Shown: positions 10,253 through 16,955 of the stretch, one piece after another
Layout: every line of letters starts with the position of its first letter
Numbering within the stretch: position 1 is the first letter of the stretch
Source: Acidobacteriota bacterium
Lineage (GTDB): Bacteria > Acidobacteriota > Holophagae > Acanthopleuribacterales > Acanthopleuribacteraceae
Direction: 5' to 3'
Length of the DNA: 64,000 bases
Assembly: GCA_002747255.1 (NCBI GenBank)
Contig: PDUC01000045.1
Location: forward strand, 17,287 to 81,286
The notes under the pieces: model-generated
Told to the model about the DNA's origin: nothing
The model's database searches: none
Seen by the model: only the letters and a program-made list of their open reading frames with translations
Position numbers and translations under genes: made by a program

Positions 10253-10804
10253 TTAAAAATGCCAGCCAATACTGACAAGATAGCCCACCATGTCTTTATC
10301 GTCGAGCCCGGTGAGTGTGTCAACCGCATCTTCTTCAAGCGCGTTAGGTGTGTAGAGTATCTTGCCCTGAACGAAGAGTTTATCCAATAAGTTCACACCG
10401 GCACCCACTTCAACACCCAGTTTATTGTCGATGACATCCCGATCGATGTCTTGGACATCAACATCGATCAAGTTAACGCCAGCCTGCAAATAAAACAATC
10501 CGCCCATGGGGTAGAACATCGCATCAGCCGCGAACATGCTGTTTATATTCAAACGGCCTTCCACAAGCACTTCATCGTTAAAACGCTCTTCAATGTCACC
10601 ATCGCTGTCGAGGTAAAAGCCCTCTACCTTGACACCCATAAAGGGCAGTTTGAACCAGAGATCGGCACCCAGGGCCAATGACCGCTCGTTGCTTTCAAAA
10701 CCTTTCGTAGGTGACATGGCTCCTGCCTGCAAACCGAACCTCAAACCCGCAGATGCCTGCATGGAGAGAATAACCAAACCCAAGAACAACAGTGTTTTTT
10801 TCAT
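10253..10804 (-). CDS. Small outer-membrane beta-barrel protein
   Basis: Exported protein of 183 residues. The signal peptide (MKKTLLFLGLVILSMQASA) is followed by alternating amphipathic beta strands rich in Gly and aromatics (LRFGLQAGAM, FYLQAGVNLI, LGVEVGAGVNLL). It ends in a terminal aromatic (IGWHF), the signature recognised by the BAM machinery. Size and strand pattern suggest an 8-stranded OmpA/OmpW-like barrel. An acidic loop (DVDVQDIDRDVID) probably faces outward. It precedes the lipoprotein gene at 9632-10198. No enzymatic function is apparent. Confidence 0.8.
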   Translation of the reverse strand: MKKTLLFLGLVILSMQASAGLRFGLQAGAMSPTKGFESNERSLALGADLWFKLPFMGVKVEGFYLDSDGDIEERFNDEVLVEGRLNINSMFAADAMFYPMGGLFYLQAGVNLIDVDVQDIDRDVIDNKLGVEVGAGVNLLDKLFVQGKILYTPNALEEDAVDTLTGLDDKDMVGYLVSIGWHF

Positions 10805-11014
10805 TCCAATAACCTACCTCTTTGAACTATTCTGTCGCTTATTATAGCAGTTGGACTGCGCGAACATCTATCTAAACTTTACACGTTGAAAAAGAAGATC
10901 ACCATACCATTTCCGGGAGAAACACCGCCCCGAATAAAAAGGCTGAACTTGTTTGGTTGAAGAATCATCTTCTGTTCTTCTTGTGCTTGCAAACAGATTG
11001 AAAATAAAATGAAA

Positions 11015-12271
11015 CTACCGCTGGATTGACCTCTTCAATTTCAAAAAATTCGACAATGCCGCTACCGTTTTTTCAGTCGCACCCAAGTTATCCTGAATCA
11101 ATTCCCGCGCACTTTGCTGCATTCTTTCGTAGGTTGAGGGCTTCTCGAGCAGAAGCCGAATGACCGAATTGAGTTCTTCGGCCGTTTGCACTTGAATAAT
11201 CGCTTCTTTTTCCAGGGCCAAGTCCAGTTCCAGCTTAAAATTGTGCATGCAGGGACCCACCAGGGCGGGGACTCCGGCAGCCAGCGATTCCAGAAAGTTC
11301 TGTCCTCCACGCTGGTTGAAACTACCCCCAATAACGCTCAGAGTGCCATAGGGATAAACGGACGACAACTCTCCGATGGTATTTAAAATAACACAGCGTG
11401 AATCCAGCTCACCCTCTCCATCCCTCAAGACGGGACTGACGCTCTCGAGCGCTTCCTGATGACGTTCAAGGTGCCCGAAATGTCTGGGCACCCAGAGCAG
11501 TCTGCTGCCTTCAAACTGCTCCAGAAGTAACAGTGCCTGCGGAGCCAGCAGCTCTATTTCATCGTCGCTGATGGAGGAAAAGATGAAAAGCATCGCAGAA
11601 GTGGATTCCAGCCACACTCGGAGTCTCGAGGATTTCAGTTGGGGGTTGACGTAATCGAACTTGATATTTCCGGTGACTGCCATGCGGTTGTCAGGCAAGC
11701 CAAACGCCTTAAATCCAGCTCTTTCCGATTCCGAACGCAACAGAGCGCGGTCAATATGCGCCACACTGGCTCGCATGAGTGCATTTTCACTCCATTTGAG
11801 TGTTTTCCGGCTCAGGCGTGCATTGATCAACAGGATGCGTCCTCCGGAACCAGACACAAAGCGATACAGCTCAGGCCATATCTCGGTCTCGACAATGACA
11901 AGATTGGGTACGCGGACGTTCTTGAAGAAACGCCTGAGCGAGAGCGGGTGATCAAAGGGCATCAAGCGGCACTGACAGACCGCTTGTCTCCTTAACGTTT
12001 CCAGCCCGGTCTGTGTACTGCTGGTGAGCAGAAAAGTCGCTCGCTCTTCTTCAGAAAAACGGGAGAGAACCGAATTGAGAATGACGGCTTCACCCAGACT
12101 CACCGCGTGCAACCAGGCCTTGGGTTGAATAGTCAGCGGCTTCGGCCAAAGACGCTGCCACAACCAATCCCTGTTTCTCCAGAAACGCAGAAAGGGAAAG
12201 AGCAGTGTTCCAACAATTAAAACCATACTTGTAACAACCCAATAAATCAGGTGCCAGATTACTCGCATCAT
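11015..12271 (-). CDS. waaA: 3-deoxy-D-manno-octulosonic acid (Kdo) transferase
   Basis: Inner-membrane glycosyltransferase that adds Kdo from CMP-Kdo to lipid IV-A during LPS core assembly. I start at the ATG pair at 12271 because AAGGA lies about 7 bases upstream; the longer frame's N-terminal Cys/Arg-rich residues do not belong to the family. An N-terminal membrane anchor (VIWHLIYWVVTSMVLIVGTLL) is followed by WLHAVSLGEA, the family signature containing the catalytic Glu. The C-terminal GT-B half has GSFNQRGGQNFLESLAAGVPALVGP. 418 residues is normal. kdsB, which supplies CMP-Kdo, lies about 1.3 kb away on the other strand. Confidence 0.94.
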   Translation of the reverse strand: MMRVIWHLIYWVVTSMVLIVGTLLFPFLRFWRNRDWLWQRLWPKPLTIQPKAWLHAVSLGEAVILNSVLSRFSEEERATFLLTSSTQTGLETLRRQAVCQCRLMPFDHPLSLRRFFKNVRVPNLVIVETEIWPELYRFVSGSGGRILLINARLSRKTLKWSENALMRASVAHIDRALLRSESERAGFKAFGLPDNRMAVTGNIKFDYVNPQLKSSRLRVWLESTSAMLFIFSSISDDEIELLAPQALLLLEQFEGSRLLWVPRHFGHLERHQEALESVSPVLRDGEGELDSRCVILNTIGELSSVYPYGTLSVIGGSFNQRGGQNFLESLAAGVPALVGPCMHNFKLELDLALEKEAIIQVQTAEELNSVIRLLLEKPSTYERMQQSARELIQDNLGATEKTVAALSNFLKLKRSIQR

Positions 12272-12622
12272 ATTGGTTCCTTCCCAACGTGAGCATCGAC
12301 AATGAGACTGTCTGCACACCCATTGAGTTTACAATAAAGCGGGTGCTCTATTGCAAGAAAAGTTTGGAACACCTCGTTTAAGCGGGCATGCCATGCGTGC
12401 TTCGACAAGCACCAACGTCTTTCAACCCGTAAAAAGACCGCGTCCTCATTTCCATTCCAGTCTGCACTTTATCTACCCAGGGGAATCTCCTGTTCAGTCA
12501 AAGGCAGCCACATCGACCCAGAAGCTCAATTCACGTAAAGGATCTCCCCAGAACAAAGCGAATTTTCAATCGTTTAACGTCAGGTCACATGGTATACTTT
12601 CCCGTCAAAAGAGGAGAGCTTT
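12272..12622. other. Divergent intergenic region waaA / lepB with candidate lepB promoter
   Basis: 351 bases between oppositely oriented genes. TATACT at 12593-12598 is a good -10 for lepB, and GAGGAG at 12611-12616 is a strong Shine-Dalgarno 6 bases before the ATG. That would make a very short leader. The -35 position (about 12570) reads TCGTTT and is weak. A frame at 12351-12710 overlaps the lepB start and shows no protein-like composition. Confidence 0.4.
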
Positions 12623-13576
12623 ATGCGCACAAAAAAAAAGGATACCAAAAAACCTGAAGAAACGGCCAAAATCGCCAATGAGGATCTTCCCTTCAAAAAA
12701 GGTTTCTTGAGAGACTGGTTTGAAGTCATTATGTACGGTTTGGCTATTTTTATGTTTTTAAAGGGTTTTGTCTTCCAGAACTTTCAAATTCCCACCTCCT
12801 CCATGGAGAACACGCTCTTGATCGGTGATCACCTCACAGCCAATAAGTTTGTCTATGCACCTTATCAATGGGAATGGGAAAAGAGCATTCTGCCCCTCAA
12901 AGATGTGGAACGAGGCGACGTGGTTGTCTTCAAGTTCCCATTACAAATTACGGATGACTATATCAAACGCTGTGTTGGTCTTCCCGGCGATCGCTTCGAG
13001 ATTATTAACCACAAAATCTACGTCAACGGCCAACCGGTCCCGGAAAATTACACCTATTACAAATCCGTAAACATGAGTGGATCCGGCAAACGCGATCCCG
13101 ACAATGAAAACTACCCCCTGGATTATGAAACACAAAAACCGGGCCTGGAGGAAGCTTCCTACATCCAACGTCAGTTCAAACCTATAGATAGTCATGAAGA
13201 AAAAGACATGACCCATCTCAAACTTTTACCTCTGTTGAACCGAACCATGAAAACACTGCGCTATCTCGACCCGGAGGCAGGACCACACTACCAGCAGTGG
13301 ATGGAGAAACTGCGCACGTCAGATGGCTTTGTCATTCCCGATGGGTTCTACTTAATGATGGGTGACAACCGAAACAACAGTGCAGACTCAAGAATATGGG
13401 GCCTTGTGCCCAAAGCACTGATTGAAGGCCGGGCTTACTGTGTCTGGTGGTCCTATGGTGAAGAAACCGGAACGCACCAATTATCCGGCTTTGAACTTAT
13501 CTACAGTTACATCCGGGTCGCCTGGCGTATTTTCACCCATACGCATTGGGAACGCTGCTTCCACATCATCGACTGA
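12623..13576 (+). CDS. lepB: Signal peptidase I
   Basis: Membrane serine-lysine protease that removes Sec signal peptides in the periplasm. A charged cytoplasmic tail precedes a single membrane segment (about residues 33-52). The catalytic Ser60 is in PTSSMENTL. The general base Lys115 is in DDYIKRCVGLPGD, and the box E region MGDNRNNSADSRIWG is intact. 317 residues is typical of Gram-negative LepB, with an extra insertion between Lys115 and box E (about 140-225). Start choice is firm: GAGGAG lies 6 bases before ATG. kdsB follows 14 bases later on the same strand. Confidence 0.95.
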   Translation: MRTKKKDTKKPEETAKIANEDLPFKKGFLRDWFEVIMYGLAIFMFLKGFVFQNFQIPTSSMENTLLIGDHLTANKFVYAPYQWEWEKSILPLKDVERGDVVVFKFPLQITDDYIKRCVGLPGDRFEIINHKIYVNGQPVPENYTYYKSVNMSGSGKRDPDNENYPLDYETQKPGLEEASYIQRQFKPIDSHEEKDMTHLKLLPLLNRTMKTLRYLDPEAGPHYQQWMEKLRTSDGFVIPDGFYLMMGDNRNNSADSRIWGLVPKALIEGRAYCVWWSYGEETGTHQLSGFELIYSYIRVAWRIFTHTHWERCFHIID

Positions 13577-13590
13577 TCAAAGAGGATAGA

Positions 13591-14331
13591 ATGGATATTT
13601 ACGCACTCATTCCGGCCAGGTACGCCTCCACAAGATTCCCCGGGAAACCGCTGGCCCTGATCTCAGGGAAACCCATGATTCAATGGGTCTATGAACTGAC
13701 GGTTCAAGCAGCTCATGTCAAAGAGACCTATGTGGCCACCGACGACAAGAGAATCCGGGATGCCGTACTAGCGTTCGGGGGACAAGTCGTTATGACTTCA
13801 GCGGACGCCGCTTCAGGCTCCGATCGCATTGCCGAAGCCGCTGAGAGCTTGAATGTGGATCATTCCGATCTCATTATCAATGTACAGGGCGATCAACCTC
13901 TGCTTAAGGTCGAAGCCATCGACCACCTCTGCGCAGCCTTTCAGGAAAACAACGAGCTGCAAATGGCCACTCTCGCCGTTCAAACCAGGGACTATCACGT
14001 ACTAAGTGCACCTAAAAACGTCAAAGTGGTGCTGGATCGCGACCATTTCGCTCTCTACTTCTCAAGATCACCAATCCCCTTTGGCAGGGACTCCAGTGAT
14101 TTTGATTCCTACAAGCATATCGGTGTCTATGCCTATACCAAACAATTTCTGGACATCTTTCGCAAGCTGCCCGCCAGTGTGCTTGAAGAAATTGAAAAAC
14201 TGGAGCAACTACGCGTACTGGAACACGGTTACAAGATTAAAGTCATTGTCACCGATTTTGAATCTCCCGATGTGGATCTTCCCGGGGACATCCAGCATGT
14301 GGAAAAACTTCTTTCCAAAAGACACACATAA
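13591..14331 (+). CDS. kdsB: 3-deoxy-manno-octulosonate cytidylyltransferase (CMP-Kdo synthetase)
   Basis: Cytoplasmic enzyme that activates Kdo with CTP to CMP-Kdo, the donor used by WaaA. The N-terminal nucleotide-binding signature IPARYASTRFPGKPL and the INVQGDQPLL motif are diagnostic. The start is ATG 13591 with GAGGAT 6 bases upstream, giving 246 residues, the usual KdsB length; the longer in-frame start lies inside lepB. It is probably co-transcribed with lepB (14-base gap). No terminator is evident in the following 100 bases. Confidence 0.95.
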   Translation: MDIYALIPARYASTRFPGKPLALISGKPMIQWVYELTVQAAHVKETYVATDDKRIRDAVLAFGGQVVMTSADAASGSDRIAEAAESLNVDHSDLIINVQGDQPLLKVEAIDHLCAAFQENNELQMATLAVQTRDYHVLSAPKNVKVVLDRDHFALYFSRSPIPFGRDSSDFDSYKHIGVYAYTKQFLDIFRKLPASVLEEIEKLEQLRVLEHGYKIKVIVTDFESPDVDLPGDIQHVEKLLSKRHT

Positions 14332-14766
14332 AAACAATTAAATCGCGCCTTTTCGCCGCGCTGCCAAATATCTGTGTCGTATCAGCCACACCCTCGATGG
14401 TGACCTAAAACACATTGCCACCTCCGTTGGTATCCTGTGCCCTGAAAACGCTTACCCATTTCCCACTGACTGGAGCCATCAGCTTATCAACGCGCAAGAC
14501 CGTGTGCCAGACTATCTCCGGTCTCAAGCACCGCTTGTCATTCGTGCTTCCCCGCATCCTCTTACCCTGCAGAATTTCCCTTGACTCAACAGCCAAAAAC
14601 AAATACCAATTAAACGGTTCAAATAAAATCACTTACCAAACAAAACAAAATTAACGCGCATTTTTATAAAAAATATTATTTATATTTCTTGACAAATTTA
14701 CACTCAGATTATATATTGTAACTCAGATAAGGGCTATGCCCGAGAACAGAACATCAGGAGGATACG
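14332..14766. other. Intergenic region kdsB / hsp20 with AT-rich promoter
   Basis: 435 bases. The left part shows no gene; two overlapping frames here are composition artefacts. The right part becomes very AT-rich and contains the heat-shock promoter listed separately, a small GGGC-TAT-GCCC hairpin in the leader, and AGGAGG before the first hsp20 ATG. No CIRCE palindrome was seen. Confidence 0.5.
14689..14717 (+). promoter_or_regulatory. Near-consensus promoter of the hsp20 operon with flanking direct repeat
   Basis: TTGACA (14689-14694), a 17-base spacer and TATATT (14712-14717) match the sigma-70 consensus closely. The octamer ACTCAGAT occurs at 14702-14709 in the spacer and again at 14721-14728 over the predicted transcription start. 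A repressor dimer bound there would cover the -10 box. The repeated element does not resemble CIRCE or the HspR inverted repeat, so the regulator is unidentified. Confidence 0.8.
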
Positions 14767-15189
14767 ATGTACGGATTTTCTAGAACATTAAATACCATCA
14801 TGAATATCCAAAGTGCGCTTGAGAGAGCCATGGAGGACGGATTTAGTCACACATCAACCTTTAACAGCGGAGTTTTTCCTCCCATTAACATACTGGAAAA
14901 AGACGAGCGCATTCACGTTATCAGCGAATTGCCCGGCGTTTCTTCAAAAGACCTGAACATCGAAGTCAAAGGGCGCCATCTTCGCATCAAAGGTGAACGC
15001 GAACTGAAATACGACGATGGTGCCAGCATTCATCGCATGGAGCGAAAAGGCGGTTCATTCGATCGAACCATCGGACTGCCCTACGAAGTAGACAGCGGCA
15101 AAGCGGAAGCATCATTTGAAAACGGGCTTTTGACCATTGTCCTGCCAAAAGCCGAAAGCGAAAAAACGCAAGTCATTCAGATTAATTAA
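14767..15189 (+). CDS. Small heat-shock protein, Hsp20/alpha-crystallin family (first copy)
   Basis: ATP-independent holdase chaperone of 140 residues. The alpha-crystallin domain (about 38-130) starts PPINILEKDERIHVISELPGV, continues with VKGRHLRIKGERE, and ends in the typical ENGLLTIVLPKAE strand. The C-terminal tail VIQIN supplies a V/I-x-I-type anchoring motif for oligomer assembly. AGGAGG sits just before the ATG. It forms an operon with the second copy, 10 bases downstream, under the strong promoter at 14689-14717. Paired sHSPs commonly co-assemble; that is inference here. Confidence 0.95.
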   Translation: MYGFSRTLNTIMNIQSALERAMEDGFSHTSTFNSGVFPPINILEKDERIHVISELPGVSSKDLNIEVKGRHLRIKGERELKYDDGASIHRMERKGGSFDRTIGLPYEVDSGKAEASFENGLLTIVLPKAESEKTQVIQIN

Positions 15190-15199
15190 GGAGGGACTT

Positions 15200-15586
15200 A
15201 TGAGCACAAAAGAATTGGTACAAACTAAAAAGGAAGCGTTACAGGAAGAGCGCACATCGCCCGAAAAGTACTACATGCCATTGACCGACATTATGGAATA
15301 CGAAGACCGTCTGGTTCTTCACATGGATATGCCGGGAATCAGCAAGGACAAAGTCCGCATTAACGTGGAAGACAGCAAGTTAAACGTGGAAACGGAGTTT
15401 AATTCCGAAAAGTACAGCGGCTTGAAACCCCTTTACTCGGAATACAATGTGGGGCCGTTCACTCGCTCCTTCACGCTTTCCACCAAAATTGATCAAGCCA
15501 AGATTGAGGCTGCCATGAAAGACGGCGTTCTCAGCATTACCCTGCCTAAAAAGGTCGAGCTGGCAAGAAAGATTTCAGTTAACTGA
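15200..15586 (+). CDS. Small heat-shock protein, Hsp20/alpha-crystallin family (second copy)
   Basis: Second sHSP of the pair, 128 residues from ATG 15200. AAGGAGG ends 5 bases upstream; a longer frame overlapping the first copy is rejected. The N-terminal arm is short and charged (STKELVQTKKEALQEERTS). The alpha-crystallin domain begins MPLTDIMEYEDRLVLHMDMPGI and ends MKDGVLSITLPKK. The C-terminal I-x-V tail (RKISVN) is the oligomerisation motif. It is clearly divergent from copy one, so this is not a recent duplication. A perfect terminator lies about 190 bases downstream. Confidence 0.95.
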   Translation: MSTKELVQTKKEALQEERTSPEKYYMPLTDIMEYEDRLVLHMDMPGISKDKVRINVEDSKLNVETEFNSEKYSGLKPLYSEYNVGPFTRSFTLSTKIDQAKIEAAMKDGVLSITLPKKVELARKISVN

Positions 15587-15773
15587 ACCCGGGAAGACAA
15601 AGCCTGTGGCGAGTTGCCAGCGCACCAAAGCGGTTGTTGATGTCCAGGTCCATTCAGCTTGCGATAAAAGCGACGTCGCTTTTAAAAACTGAAGCCATCG
15701 ACACATCGACAGTCATGGCAATGCTCGCTGCGGTTTCCTCACCTGGCTGAAGATTAATTTTCTCCTCCACCGT

Positions 15774-15803
15774 AGCCGGAGTCATCTGACTCCGGCTTTT
15801 TTT
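15774..15803 (+). terminator. Rho-independent terminator of the hsp20 operon
   Basis: AGCCGGAGTCA (15774-15784) pairs perfectly with TGACTCCGGCT (15787-15797) around a 2-base gap; in practice the innermost pairs open to form the loop. It is followed by six more Ts. The other strand lacks a T-run, so it terminates rightward transcription only. The leftward gene at 15841-16290 ends before it. Confidence 0.92.
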
Positions 15804-15840
15804 CGTTTGGATGTGCAACAAGATCAACGCTCCGTGGAAC

Positions 15841-16290
15841 TCACTCCACACCGTAACCCTCACCCCAGTCCATTTGCCAGAGTCTCCATTCTCCATTTTC
15901 ATTTTGAAACGTCAAATTGTACAGACCTTCGTTTTGAGGAATAAGGGTACTGCTCATTAAAAGATACATCTTTGCACTGCGTGTCTGCTGACCTGTGCCC
16001 TCTATTTCCAGGGCTCGAATGGAAAGATGGATCTCACGGTGCCTCAGAAAGAGGATTCTCAAGTGATGTAAAATCTCCTGCTTTCCCTGCCCGGCCTGAT
16101 CTTTAATGGCGTCGGACAAGTACTCTTCAAACGGATCGAGTTCTCTCCGCTCGGCTCCTTCGACCATGGCATCGATGGCAACTCTTACTTTTTCTTCAGG
16201 TGAGAGCTCTCGAACCGTGGCACGCCAGTAGATCACGCCGATCAGCACCAGAAAGGTCAGGGCCGCAAACTGAAAGGGTTTGGTTTTCAT
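15841..16290 (-). CDS. Membrane-anchored NTF2/SnoaL-like protein
   Basis: Unassigned protein of 149 residues. An N-terminal membrane anchor (FAALTFLVLIGVIYW, about residues 7-21) precedes a helix and sheet arrangement (EEKVRVAIDAMVEGAERREL...FEEYLSDAI ... MYLLMSSTLIPQNEGLYNLTFQNENGEWRLWQMDW). The layout is that of nuclear-transport-factor-2-like folds used as accessory or lipid-binding domains. The start overlaps the stop of the AlbA_2 gene by 4 bases (ATGA). It is therefore the third gene of valS-AlbA_2-this gene. The function is unknown; fold assignment is moderate. Confidence 0.62.
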   Translation of the reverse strand: MKTKPFQFAALTFLVLIGVIYWRATVRELSPEEKVRVAIDAMVEGAERRELDPFEEYLSDAIKDQAGQGKQEILHHLRILFLRHREIHLSIRALEIEGTGQQTRSAKMYLLMSSTLIPQNEGLYNLTFQNENGEWRLWQMDWGEGYGVE

Positions 16291-16955
16291 CCGTTCTTTT
16301 TCCAGGGTACCGCCAGCGAGTACTCGCGTTTTTTCTCATTAAAAAAGGAGTACACCCAGCCATTCTTTTCCAGCTCCACAACGATGTGCTTGGCGCGATT
16401 GGAGCCGATGTTACAGGATCTGGCCAACTGCCTGATGGTTTGCCTGGGTTTGCGACTCATTAGGTTAATGATGTGCTGTTCATGCCGCGACATATCCGCA
16501 AACTCCTTATCGAGATCGGTGGCCCGAATCCTTCGCATGGTTCTCAAACTCTTTTTGTCGATGGGCAGATTCTCGGAGTGCGACCGGAAATAAGGCCAGG
16601 CATCGCTGGGGCGGTTGGGATCGACAGCGTAAACGGGTTTTGAGTCACTTTCTTCGACATGGACAATTAAAATATCCTGTCCGGGTCCGGCCGAGACAAT
16701 TTGATGATGGAGCTCAATGGGTGGATTGCAGTAGAACTGCGCCACTTGATTGGCGAGCTCCAGGGTACCCTCCACATTGGCCAGAGAAGCGATTTTCCCC
16801 CGATCGTCCACACCGAAGAAGACCCTTCCACCGGAAGAGTTCGAGAAAGCGGAAAAGGTTTTGGCCAAGCGCGATAGTTTGGGCATTTGGACTTTAAATT
16901 CAGTTTGAAGCCCTTCGCCCAGCCTCAGTAATTGTAGCAGAGCTTTTGTATTCAA
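16287..16955 (-). CDS. AlbA_2 (Schlafen-like) domain protein with winged helix
   Basis: Putative nucleic-acid-binding protein of 222 residues. The AlbA_2/divergent AAA-associated domain (about 10-130) shows the family path GEGLQTEFK ... LAKTFSAFSNSSGGRVFFGVDDRG. A C-terminal winged helix (about 155-215, HEQHIINLM...TIRQLARSCNIGSNRAKHIVVELEKNGWV) suggests DNA binding. The start is TTG at 16955, which overlaps the valS stop in TTGA; GGAG lies about 8 bases upstream, inside valS. Coupling to a tRNA synthetase is unusual. It may be a regulator, an anti-phage type protein or a housekeeping factor; I cannot decide. Confidence 0.75.
   Translation of the reverse strand: MNTKALLQLLRLGEGLQTEFKVQMPKLSRLAKTFSAFSNSSGGRVFFGVDDRGKIASLANVEGTLELANQVAQFYCNPPIELHHQIVSAGPGQDILIVHVEESDSKPVYAVDPNRPSDAWPYFRSHSENLPIDKKSLRTMRRIRATDLDKEFADMSRHEQHIINLMSRKPRQTIRQLARSCNIGSNRAKHIVVELEKNGWVYSFFNEKKREYSLAVPWKKNG

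Noticed and set aside
12351-12710. 119-codon frame overlapping the lepB start
   Set aside because: It overlaps a well-supported lepB N-terminus, has no Shine-Dalgarno and its composition is non-protein-like.
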